Source: Candolleomyces eurysporus
Taxonomy: Eukaryota; Basidiomycota; Agaricomycetes; Agaricales; Psathyrellaceae
Direction: 5' to 3'
DNA: 64,000 nucleotides
Assembly (NCBI GenBank): GCA_027579435.1
Contig: JANBPK010000750.1
Span: forward strand, 148,222 to 212,221
Both the position numbers and the translations under genes were made by a program. Positions within the stretch are counted from its first letter, which is position 1; each line of letters opens with the position of its first letter. Shown one piece after another: positions 1 through 11,743 of this stretch. Under the pieces are notes generated by a model, which was given only the letters and a program-made list of their open reading frames with translations, was not told the origin of the DNA and did no database searches.

Positions 1-3000
1 CTTTGTCTGTGTCATCAACCCAGTGATTCAAGTGATTCTGATTTTCTTTCAGATAGACATAATCCGTCCAGCTTAATTACATAAATAGATTCGACATCGC
101 ATTCAAGCTATTACAAAGAATTTGAGAAAGAGNTGTGATATCGCGGGAAGGAACATGAGGCGCGAGTGAATGAACGCGATCACTCCCCAGCAAAGAGGTG
201 CATGTCAGCGCAGAGCCCCACCAAATCACACCCTCACTCGTATTGCTACGGTACGGGAGAAGAAACACCACTTTTTTCTTCGGGCANATCGTACCGACTT
301 GAGCTCATGCCACGAGAGGAGTCACTGAATGTCAGCTCTTCGGTAACGGCACNCCGGTACGTATCCATAGTACCCTGCAAGNGACTGAACATCGCGGCCT
401 CGAGCCCTACCTGCAGGCAAGACAGATTTTAGTCGCCGGCGAGTCTGTATGTAAGGCAACGGACCAGTGGATCTTGTCGCTCAGGTTATACCGTAATCGT
501 AACGGGCCTTGACCTGCGTCTATTCAAGTTGCCGTAGCCGACCACCGAAGCTGCATGCGCCAAGTTTATTGGGGTGTCCTTCGATGATAACCGGTTTGCC
601 TATAGACAGTAGTAAGTGCAGGTTTTCGAGGGTGCACAGACGGTAATTGAGATTGAAGGGTGTACGTATGGCTGAAGCATGTAGTACGAATGGAATGATG
701 AGATCCAAACTTCAGAAGTTACTGGCCTACAGATCGACGACCCTATCGGAAACCTTCGCCGCGCTGGCAGGCCACACCACCACAGTTCTTCAAGGGAACT
801 CATGCCTACAGTAGGCATCCAAGTAATTGTCATACGTATCATGGGAGAAACAATGAAACAGCTTCTCACCTTCGCACTCTTTTGTCTTGTACCAAAGTCC
901 GACAAAACTCAGCNCTCCCAGACAAAAAGCTGAGTGCGAGCGCTGTTAGCACGTAGCGCGCGAGCGTGACCNACAATCAANGGTCAAATTCAGAAACTTC
1001 GGATATTGAGCTGCAATTGTCTGATCAAATTGAGAAACCTCGGTTTCATGACCGTCTCAAAGCCTTTCCAGAAGAAATTCATACCGTAAGAGCGGGGCAC
1101 CTTTCTGAAGGTGCAGTTGCTTTTTCACTAGCCGGAACGGTCCGTCCATTTGAATAGACTAACGGAGATTGAGCTGCAGAGCTAAGTGCTGCAGCAGATT
1201 ACCATTGTATGCATGAAAATTGACCGGAAAATAAAGAGGGTTGTGAGCATCCCTAGGGAGATTTGGTGGCGTTGTTGATTGTACGTGCTATTGTCCCACT
1301 AATTGATATTGATGTGTACGAGTCAATGTACAACAGTTTTGTGGCCACAACTGGAAGGAGTTGACTTGCCGCATGCTATTGTCTTGCGGTGTGGCAAAGC
1401 AATTTGTATAGAGTCGGTCAGTGCACACAACGATACAGCCCTGTTGTGTATCAGGTCCATGTTGGAAGGTTGTTTTCTCTGATCCTTCTCTGACGGACGA
1501 CCTGGTTTGACCTACAGAGCCACGTTCCTGCAGTTCTGAATTGTAGTGGGTAAACCAGTCTAGCTCGAGTCAACTGCGAATGTAGATATGAGTTGGCAGT
1601 GCCTGTGGATATCCCAGCACGACGAGTTTATGATGTAACAAGTACTTGGAAGATCTTCGCATTCAGGATCAGCCCCACTCTCTTGCGTAGGTTTTCGGAA
1701 CTCAACCTTGATTGAGTACATGTTCAAGCATTATCTCGAGTATGATGCAATGAAGTGGCATTGAGGATGTTGAAGGGAAGTGACATCCTTGCAAGACGAA
1801 ATCAATGCGAGTGATGGCAAAGCGATGATGTCACATACCTGGTCAACATGACGTTGAGACTTAACGATCAGCTCTGCCCATATTCAGACTCGCACAGGTG
1901 AACAGCAGAAGGTCAAAAAGCCGTGCTGTTTCTTCCAAATCTGAGCATTAGCATTGAGCCAACGGCAGTCGCCCCGACTCGGAGAGTCAGCCTCTGCCTC
2001 CGAGAGAAGGTAGCAGAAAAAGCAAGTGAATGAAAGCAGCATAAACACGTTCCGCCTCGTGCTCGCGCTACGCACCCTATCGTCATCCGCTTTTTTGGGC
2101 CACCTTGGGAAAACGNGCAGGAGCAGTCAATGGAGCTGCGAATATCAATGAAAGAAGCTGGTATCGTCCAAAAACAATCCACGGAGACTTGAGAACAAAG
2201 CAGTATGCCCTTTGCCCTCACGCAGCCACGATTGCGGGCCACCATCGATATCGATATGAAAACCACTTTGATAAAACTGTTGGCACATCTCATCCAAAGC
2301 GCTTAGATCCATTGAGTTGTGAGGGATGGCCTTAATTTCTGCAATAAGATTATGGAAATGTCAACAATTTGCTAGTGNNGAAAGAGGCTTCCAATCAAAT
2401 TAGAACGAACACACCCACACGCTGAACAGCAGGTTACGCCACGAAATGGAATCCTATCCGGGGATGGAAAGAGGGTAGAGTATTCAGAAAATTTGAACGG
2501 CACGTTCAAGTCCCAATCCAAGAATAAGCGAGCTAATGATGGTTTGCACTGGAATGAAGGTTTGAAGAACGAACTAACACCCTTTCCTCAACGTCGGCTT
2601 CAGAGGCCGATGACGAGACTCATGGTCCGGCCATGAGCAACATTCCTCCCGGGTGTGCTCAGTGACAGGGTGAACGATGAGTGGAAGTTTCGCTGAGCCC
2701 TGACCTAGAATCTGCGCCGCAGCTAGTATGAATCGCCATGCCNAGGGTCTGCCTAGAGGCCAGAAGCGCCAGGCAGTGATATCGGACCCTCTATCCGGAA
2801 TCCGCACCTTCATGGTAGAGGGTGCCAAAATCAGTGAGATTTGGGGCTCAGTGAAGATAAATTNCGATGTCCAAGGAGGAGGAGGATTGAGACTATTGCC
2901 AGGTCACCAGGCGGACCGGCGTCCCCCTTCAAGTTGATAGCCGCATCGGGCATCACGACTCGGTGACATCAGCCTGACGTCATTGAACGAGGCCAATTCT

Positions 3001-6000
3001 CGTTCCTTGGCCTTTGAGCATCGACATACGTTAACTGGCGAGTGCTGAGAACTGAAGGTTCTAGATTCTAAGGCACTGTTAATTCTAATGACAGAGCCTC
3101 TACTGCTTTCACTGGGAAAACTACAAAAATCGCCCTCTCTTCATCACCAGACTTCATGAGTCCCTTCCCCGCATTCCGTTCCTCGGGAATTGTGATCAAT
3201 GTGATGATGGAATAGCCGTACAAGATTGGCTATGCAGATGCAAATGACCAATGGAAATCGCGATCCGAGCATTGCACCGACCAACTGCACTCTCGGCGAA
3301 TCGAGACTCGAAGCTCCCACCCCAGTGAGGAGTCGGAGGACGGGCCTCCGCACGACCCGACCTCAGGCTCGGAGATAAGGCAGGAGCAAGGGGTTCCACT
3401 TGTAAGTCATCGGAGTATGTCTCAGCCTGCATCATAACAGAGTCACCCCTTCCCCGCATTGCTCGGAGCCAAATTTCCAATAAGTGGTCACGAACCTATC
3501 TTCCATTGCTTTTAGCTGCGTCCTGATCGATACTAAGGAGGGTCGAAAAACGAGCCAGTTCACCCTGTAAAATGTCCTCATCGCAAATAGGAAAGCTAAA
3601 GAAGCCCACTTCGAGCCCCCAGAAGGTTTGCTGACCCAGAGCCACGCTACGAGGTCGCAAAGGCCTGAAGAAGGATTGGATGAACGACAAATGTTCCGGA
3701 TAGCCGCTATCGATGAAGATAGCACAATGTAACGCTCTCAGGACGCCGCTGATTGGGCCATTGTTGAAATGAAGTGGGATGGTCCTGTAGCTACTAGGAT
3801 GCTATCGATTGCAAGATAAAGTCAAATTAAATGTGTTGAATTGGTGGCTAGAGCATGTTGGGAACTCGTGCCCTCGAAGCAGTTAAAAGAACGACCTTCC
3901 TTCACGAGAAAAGACCTAATGAGTGTGGCACGCAGGAGAGAAATACATTGAGAAGCTCGGGATGGAACTTATCCTGGTACTCGACCATGTCAAGCAGTTT
4001 CCATACAGATCTTATGCTCAACCCTTCTGACCAGATTCAACTCTTAAACGTTCCATTCCCTTGCCTTTCTATCGGTCCCTTCGATAGAAGTTATGACCCG
4101 AGACGAACAGTGCGGATTATCTGCCTATCGTGGATCAGGATTTAGGAGGGCGACATCTACCAGGAATACCGGTCAGAAGAAACCTTCGAAGTTAGTTCTT
4201 GCGATGAGACAGACCAATCGTAAGCGGTTTGCTCGAGATACCTAATCGAAGAAACACCGAGCAAACACCGGAGGGGATAACTGTCTACTGGCGCTTACGG
4301 TCCGCTCCAATTGATCCTACTCGACATTGATAGTGCCTTGCTTATTTCTCCACACCAATAGGCGAGTTTGATTGACAAGTTATGCCATCGAAAGACTCCG
4401 ATATATTCCTTCCACTTTGAACAGCGACTCGAGCTTTCAGAGACAAGCGAAGTTACGCCGACTCGGAAGCGCTTCAGTTCGTTAACTCAACGACTGATGT
4501 TCCACTGACGTGGAGCTTGAGAACTCGTTTATTCCAGTCTCCTGGAAGATTCTTCCTATGGGTGCAATTTGCGCTCCCGTATCTATATTCTACCCACCAA
4601 TATGTGGGATACCTCGGAGACGCTGTAATTGTCCCCGAGTGCGTACGGATGTATCTTAGGATGCCTTGCCCATGAAGCAAGCCACTGACCACGAGACTAA
4701 AACTCGAGGGACTTGCGAGCCGTTTAGATACAGCTCGTTCAGGAATTTGAGCGTGGGCGGTTCGATCTAGCTCATGAAAGTTCGCCTTCGGGTTGGAGAC
4801 AGGTCGAAACACTTGCCAATGCGACAGAGGAACCTTTTGGAGCCTGCAGAGTAGGGCATGGTATTCTCTTCACACTGAAACACGTCCTGCGCGAGACACG
4901 GAAGTGATAACTCAATTCAGAGCGCCAAGAAATGGAATAACGATCAAGTAATTTAGGAATTGCAAGGGATTCGGATGAGCCAGGGTAACACTGACATGAC
5001 AATCTGAAACGGGGACAAATTCTATTGGGGCTGCAGGGGGACCAACGACAAGGCAATACGTTGCTTCTGATAAGAGAATGAGTTCCTGTGCCAACGGGCA
5101 ACAAGGAGGTCTAGGACAGCTTTCCCGGAATTCGGAGAAGAAGCGGAGGTATAGCTGTGTATGGTTGTGGGCGCCTCGGTGGCTGTGATCAAAAAAGTGA
5201 CAAGCGAGGACGTAGACTACGAGTAGTGGAAAAGGGGCCAAAGGGTACAGAGACTCGAATGACCCGATAGAAAGTGAAACTAATACGAACCCCTTCACGC
5301 CCATGAGAAGAACTAGACCGGGTTCCCAGAATTTGGGCTCATTTGAAACAAGGAAGGATGAGGCATGGGTTGAGGTGAATTCGAATGGTGACAGCAAACT
5401 GAATGAACAGGCCCCGACTTGAGCACAGATCGTTTACTGTAGAAGGGTTCGATGACGATTGACCAGGCAAAAACAACGATGTGGCGTTATTCCAGGGAGA
5501 GTTGAGATCAGTGGCCGGTTTCTTCGCTCTCCTGTATTTGTCGAGTTGTCAATGCAGGACAAACGGGTGTTCACAAGGGTCCTCTTGACGGCGACTGATG
5601 GCTAACAACGTACATATTGCAAACGTGAGCTTGAGAGGTATACGGTGAAAAGACCGTTGCCTGTTGGTAAAGACGTGGAGCATCTCATATCTCGATATTA
5701 AATCTTAACTCACCGATTCATTGGGTAGTAGAAGGTTGACGCGTCTCACATGCCCACGTTTTGAATGGGAGATTCTATAGAGGTCCGTCAGTATCGACGC
5801 ATGCAAAGGATTCAAGCCAGCCCACTTGCCTGAGTAGGAAGTTTGAATTAGTGAATGGGTCCTTCGATCATCCAACTCTATGTGTTGTTGAACCCAGGAA
5901 AGACGATAGATTCAACGTGCAACCCTCGAGTTCTGGGTGAAGCCTGACCATTTCCGAATGCAGGGGATCACAAAAGAGACATCCGACCCAGCCAACATCA

Positions 6001-8020
6001 GCGGGATATGGCAAGTGTGGATAGAGCCGAAGAGCAAGATAAGGAAACTGCCGGACGGGACAAAGGCTCAGGGCTGATGACTTCATTAGACCTACTCAGC
6101 CGGTCGAGAAGATTAAGAACATCAACCTGTAAATTAGATTGTCAGCACACAAGCTCGTTGTATTCGGCAGACCTACGATTGATAAGGAAAGATGACAAGA
6201 CGACGGGCTCGTGCAATGTAATCCGCTCGACCATTTTCCCGATCCGGTTGCACTGCGTAGGTCCCAGGGACTATGCATTGAGGAAACAACGTTCGGGGGT
6301 CCAAAAGATCTGAGCATGCGGCAAGTTTGGTCACTGTCAGGCCAAAACATATCAGATACAGAGGCTCCAAGACACAGAATATGTCAGGAATCTTACGTTC
6401 TCGGAATCGTCCTTGCAGGGAGGGTGAACCGGCTATCCAAGCCCAGTACCGGCGAGGGACAAGGACCGGTGTACTTGTTAGCCACAAATAGATAATCGGA
6501 CCACTTGCACATCAAGTTCGTAAGTCAGTGATAATCTTTCAGGGTCACTTCGGGCCCAGCCTGCGTCGCATCGTGGTATCGGCGTGTTGCTATGGCGGAA
6601 GCCAAGGGTTAGGGTAACTCGTCAAGGGTCCTTTGCTCAGGGTTGACCGCCATCTGCTCCGGGTGGTGTGAAAGATCCATAAAAGGAGGTGGCTGGAACA
6701 TATCCTGCCTGGCGCTTTAATTTCGCTTGCTTTAATTTAAGGTTCACGGTGGTGACGGACATTAAGGCTCTGCAGAGATATGCGGTCGTGATGCGTGCTG
6801 CTGGAGACACAGGCAATCCGCTGTGTGAGAAAGAAATGGCAGGTCCCTTTGATTGTCAAATGTAAACGATGCGCCTGGTTGACAAGAACAAAAGACTAGT
6901 CTGGCAGACACCCTTCCATATCTATTGAAAGGAACGCTGAAACTCTTCGGAATGGCGGGTCCGCAGACTACATCACGCATGAGGCGCCGTGAGTTCCAGA
7001 GCTGCCCCTCAGAACAGGTCCGAATTCCGAGTTCCCCAGAGCGGCATTCATCAATCCTGGAGACAGTGCAATATGACGCTGCAGGTGGAGTGAAGACCAG
7101 AATCACAATTTCACGAAAGCCATAGTGCCCTCGGAATAGGAGGAAAGCCAGAGAGTCACATTGTCAAGCACATAGTTTGGTCGCCGAGCACAACACAGTT
7201 CCGGCTGCACATGATTCAGCCCACCGTCTGTCACCTGTCTATAGTTGGCCGCTGACAGTGGACCAAGGAAAGCCGGTATTTCAGCCTAAGAGGCCGCAGG
7301 GCATGAGTGTGCTCTCTAGGTGGATGAGGAGGCACGAGGCAGAGGCGGATGACCGCACATTGGTCGAGAAAAACAAATGGCACGATTTTGCAGTGAACGT
7401 TCGGAAGACAAACGAAAATGCACGGCGCGAGGCTTACCACGCTTTGATGTGACTTCCTGAAAAGGACATTCATCAGTTGTTGGGGGGCGCCTAAGACTGC
7501 GTTCACGAACCCCAATTAGCCTCGCGTTGGCGGGAATATTCTTGGTTACAAAGAGAAGGAGGAGAAACAAACCGCGGTTACACTGGTTCAATAGCGGTTC
7601 AGCTTCTGTCAGTGAGGCAAATGCATGGCTTCCAGTGAGGTAAATTTGAACCGCCTTCCGTCGCCCAATTGTCAGATGACCCAATGACAGACAAAGCAAG
7701 GCAAAACGGTGTGTATTCATAGACATCGTGAAATGGGGTTGGCTCTAAGAGGCTGTTCTAAGGGGGGGCCATGCAGTCGGACGGGCAATCCCTGCTAAAC
7801 TTTGCGCGGGGACCGCAACTGAGGGCGCCTGGCACTGGGACTCTGCGTAGTAATCGGATTCACAAAATATCGTTCCCTGGCTCACCGAGCCTCGATGCAG
7901 TCACCGATCCCGTCGTCGAGATGATCTCTATCTTTTCCCAGTCTGTCCCTCGCTGAGGTTTCGCCACATCATGCCTAAAAATGGATCAGTGGACAGCCAC
8001 GCAGGAGAAAATGCGGAACC
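1..8020. other. Gene-free left flank
   Basis: I see no gene here. All six frames are cut by stops into short ORFs, no chain of ORFs is joined by plausible splice sites, and no transposase, reverse transcriptase or other domain is recognisable. The longest ORF (4912-5397, minus, 161 codons) is hydrophobic and lacks family features. There is no obvious tandem repeat or telomeric array. It may be degraded mobile-element or other non-coding DNA, but nothing in the sequence proves this. Several isolated Ns are present in the first 3 kb. Confidence 0.6.
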
Positions 8021-10699
8021 TCACTTGGAACGTAGGTGCTTCAGTAGGTCGTCCGACGAGTGAAGCTTACAGATAGGCATAGGCGGGCACCGCTTGCAAA
8101 TCTTATTCATTGCTGGTGCCAGCATATAGACGAAAGGCCTCCTCTGTCTGAACCTAGCAGACGGGTAACGATTGTCAAAGCGGATGACATCTTGATGCGG
8201 AATCACATTTGAGATAGAATGGCTGGCAAGATGATTACTGAGAGCTTGGACTCGCAGGGGAAGAAAGAAAACAAATACCGTTGCTTGACATGTCGAACTG
8301 CAGCTGGAAGAGATGATCCTTCGTGTTCATGGCGTGCACAATGGGCGCATCCCCAAAGGCCCGCGACTGGGAGATACGACAGCTTCTCGTGGTCTTTCAC
8401 AAACTGAGTTGCTTCAACTCCCAAGCGCGCCCAGGAGACGTCTCGGTGTTCCTCATCGTCCCCCTGCTGTAAAGCGTGCGTTATCTACAAAACAAAACAC
8501 GGTACGTAGTCAGCATTTTCCAATACCGGTGCACTTAAAGGAGCGCCTCGTCTACTCACGCATTCTGTCCACGTATACGCTTTTTTGCCATGAATACCTT
8601 TTCGGTGCTCAACAGAATAGCTACAGCTTTCACAAAAGAAGCGTAGGTTGAGTTCATCCATCTGCTGGGCCGTAGTCGTATTCGGGTCCAGTCCTAGTCT
8701 CTCCATCATAGCAACCGCCACATCCCGTCCCCTTTTCGAGAATTCGAAAGCCAGGTGCCTGTTCGATTTGGGATGGCACATATGCGTGATACATTTGTCC
8801 CACCCAGTGATAGCAGCTCCGGTACGCCATCGTTCGTCCAGAAGTTGGCATTGAGTACAAACAAGCACCTGCTTAGCAAGGCGGAGGTTCACTTCCCCTC
8901 CGTCCGGGGCCTCTTCGTATTCGAGGCACAGTTTGGTTAAACTGGCTCGACGAGCCTTGATCCAGTCGTTCGCCGTAGTACGGATAATTTCCTGAGCCTC
9001 GTTCTCGGGAAACTTCACGACATAATCGATGTCTTGACCTATGTAGAGCTGGAAACGTAGGGCTTTCATGAGTTCGTCGGTCGGAGGGCATTGTAACCAT
9101 TCCCGAGGGGCCAGGCTGGACCGGTAAACATCGCATAGGTATCTGACCTCCCACGCGCGGTTTCTCTTTAGTCGTACCTGTGCACGACGGCGAACCGTCT
9201 CGATAAGGTACGGCTTGTGAAAGCGGAACTCTACTGGCAATTAATACAGAGTATTGAAAGGTACGAAAACTCCGTACCCTTTCGTGTCATCCGTTGAGTC
9301 GCTAGTGCCTGGAAATGGTGACTCCATTCGTGTTCAGCTGAGGCAGTGATGTCTTCAGCAGAGTATCCCAGGTTCATGATACGTTTGCGACACCTAACAT
9401 CATCAATGGGAATTCCCTACAGAGAGCGATTGATATACCTTTCTAGGCAAGCCTTAATACGCTCGCGGTGTTCTGTCTGCAAGTCGGTCAGGATATCGAC
9501 CACCCAATGCAATGTGACCATCGTATGCTTGAGGAGAAATCAGCAATCTGGAGAATCGAAAAAANGGGGGTCTGGTAGTACCTCGTTTGTGGAAGTGATC
9601 CTTTCTATTCGTTCCTGTCTCCATTCGAGTAGTTCTTTGCGCTCGGCCTTGGCAGAGTCACTAGTCTTTGCTTCAGCTTCTAGTCCGAGCTCCTTGATTA
9701 CCAGGGGTGCACATTGTTGGACATGTTCACGCAGAAATCGCTTCTCTGCTCTTCTGTCGCTCGTGCGTGGACGCAATTGCAAAGTAACTTTGGGTCATGG
9801 GCGTTAGCAAACATTTATTCATCACTTGGGAAACTTACCTAGTCGACAACGGCTTTGACAGACTGTTTTCAGTTTCCTGTATATTCGTTTTGGTTCCGGA
9901 TGTGACGAGAACATTTCGATAATATCTTGCTTTGAAAGAAAGTGCTTGTCCTAGATGCGGCTCAACCATCTGCTACAGACGGGGAGAATTTCGACGTACC
10001 GTGCACGGATGGCAGAAATGCTTGTATAGGGCTATGTCTGGCTGTGCACCGAATCGACCGCAATCCTAGGAACACATCAGCTTGCCGTAAATGAAACGAA
10101 CGGATTTAAATGGACCCACCTCACACTGCACTGGGCCGAACATAAGTGCGGCCCATTGAGGTTCTTTCAATGCCGGAGGACAGGGCGGAAACTGTCTGAT
10201 TTGAGCAAAGGCTCTCCTCCATAGGCCAGAGGACGCGGAAGACGACAGCAGATGTTGATAAGTCCGACAGGTTAATGACACATGGTACAAGTCGATGGCA
10301 TCTGCATGAGAAAAAATCTGTAAGATTGCATTTTAGGGAACCCGTTTATTAAATCATGATAATGTTTGGGCGCTCACCTCAAATTTCAATTCAAGCGGTA
10401 GATCCGCGAACCGATCCAAAGGACCTTGGATAATGGGGGTATCTCGAGACGACATTCGAAGGCGTCGCAAGAGAAAGCCTTTCATAAAGTTAGCTGACGG
10501 GCCCTTCGTTTACTTCAGCCCTCTCGAAATGCAACAAATGCGACGAACCTTGGAGTAAAGACCGTTTATATCCTTGCCAATATGGCGCCAGCAACGACCA
10601 CCTCGTCCACCATATATCCTCGAGGTCGGAGTCTTCTGCTTCAGCGAAAGGGAGCTTTCCAACTGGGGCGTCTTCTGGGCAGGCCGTCGTCTCTGCCAT
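8021..10699 (-). CDS. F-box domain protein, basidiomycete type with Cys-rich C-terminus
   Basis: Multi-exon gene read from 10699 down to 8021. Exon 1 (10699-10549, 50 codons plus 1 nt) joins exon 2 (from 10478) through an intron with a CTAAC branch site. The F-box then reads LPLELKFE, an intron, then IFSHADAIDLYHVSLT, followed by the usual basidiomycete run FPPCPPALKEPQWAALMFG. The middle is charged and helical (about 9782-9540). The C-terminal exons hold paired cysteines (CTQCQLL, CESC, CAHC, CKRCPP) and end in LLKHLRSK, as in relatives I recall. Such proteins are expected to be substrate receptors of SCF ubiquitin ligases; the target is unknown. An N at 9565 next to a homopolymer must be ignored to stay in frame. 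Head-to-head with NAA20. The family is clear; exact exon ends are inferred. Confidence 0.82.
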
Positions 10700-10894
10700 G
10701 GTGGACGGTCACGAGAGGATGGAGAGGACTGGCCGCAGTGGCAACGGCGACGGAGCCATAGTAGCAATCAGCGTCATTCGCTCCGCCGGGCCGCTCCAGC
10801 CGCCAACATGTCCATCCGTTCCCGGAACGCGTTCGCTGTCCCTTGCACCTCACGCTCATCGTCCCCAGCCACCCAAAGCCTCAATAACCTCAAG
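10700..10894. promoter_or_regulatory. Shared bidirectional promoter region (F-box gene / NAA20)
   Basis: 195 bp separate the divergent start codons at 10699 (minus) and 10895 (plus), so both genes must share this stretch for core promoter and 5' UTR. It is GC-rich. No TATA box or named operator was identified. Confidence 0.5.
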
Positions 10895-11661
10895 ATGAGC
10901 GCCCTTCGACCATTCAGAGCCTCTGATATGTTCAAGTTCAACAATATGTACGTCCAAAGCGAATATCTACCACACAATCATCCATTGACGAGCCACCAGC
11001 AACTTGGATATTTGGACAGAAACTGTACGACGATTTCTGATACAGGATCAGCCAGACTCACAGAAAATGACAATAGTACGGAATTGGCTTCTATTTGAGC
11101 TATTTGGCACGATGGCCAGACCTATGCAGCGTCCAAGAAGCACCGAGTGGTCGCATGATGGGCTATGGTGCGCCTCACACATCCCCAATCCCATACCCTC
11201 TCTAACCTCCAAGCTTACAGTCATCGGGAAGGCCGAGGGATCAAACACAGAATGGCATGGACACGTCACAGCACTCACTGTAGCCCCAGAATACCGCAGA
11301 TTAGGCCTTGCAGGCAAGATGATGGTACTCCTCGAAACCGTATCGGATGAGGTCTACAAGGGCTACTTTGTCGACCTATACGTCCGATGCGCAAATAATA
11401 TCGCGATAAACATGTACGAAGGGTTTGGCTACAGTGTCTATCGACGAGTACGAGAGTACTACGGAAGCCTTGGTACTGGGAAGGGAGGAAGAGACGAGGA
11501 AGATGCTTTCGGTGAGATTTTAGCCAACTACGATCTTGGAAGCAACTCATGTTTTCCTTCCTTTCCTAGATATGCGAAAACCATTATCAAGAGATACTTC
11601 ACGACGGTCAATTCGACCAAACGGACGGGATATGATTGTCTCCGCGCATGACGTATCATAA
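10895..11661 (+). CDS. NAA20: N-terminal acetyltransferase B catalytic subunit (Naa20/Nat3)
   Basis: Catalytic subunit of NatB, which acetylates nascent proteins starting Met-Asp, Met-Glu, Met-Asn or Met-Gln at the ribosome. The spliced exons are 10895-10947, 11000-11024, 11077-11167, 11221-11511 and 11570-11661. The joined protein starts MSALRPFRASDMFKFNN, continues NLDIWTETYGIGFYLSYLAR, and carries the GNAT acetyl-CoA loop in VAPEYRRLGLAGKMM. The YKGYFVDLYVR and MYEGFGYSVYRR segments are characteristic of Naa20, and the end is DAFDMRKPLSRD followed by a short tail. About 183 residues, close to the usual size. A simple ORF scan misses it because exon 2 is only 25 nt. It runs tail-to-tail with IML1, 82 bp between stop codons. 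Very secure. Confidence 0.93.
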
Positions 11662-11743
11662 TACATGGGATCTCTAAAAGTACAACATCGAACTATTCGA
11701 TTAGATTGCTCTACAGATTAATAGCACATACTACTTCCCCCAC

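Noticed and set aside
4912..5397. 161-codon hydrophobic ORF on the minus strand
   Set aside because: Low-complexity hydrophobic composition, no family match, no neighbouring exons and no sensible start context. Likely chance in gene-free DNA.
7177..7452. 91-codon ORF on the plus strand ending with a charged helical segment
   Set aside because: The composition looks protein-like, but it is short and isolated and has no recognised family.
10574..11098. 174-codon ORF on the plus strand upstream of NAA20
   Set aside because: It overlaps the first exon of the F-box gene and the divergent promoter, and only its end contains the NAA20 start in the right frame.
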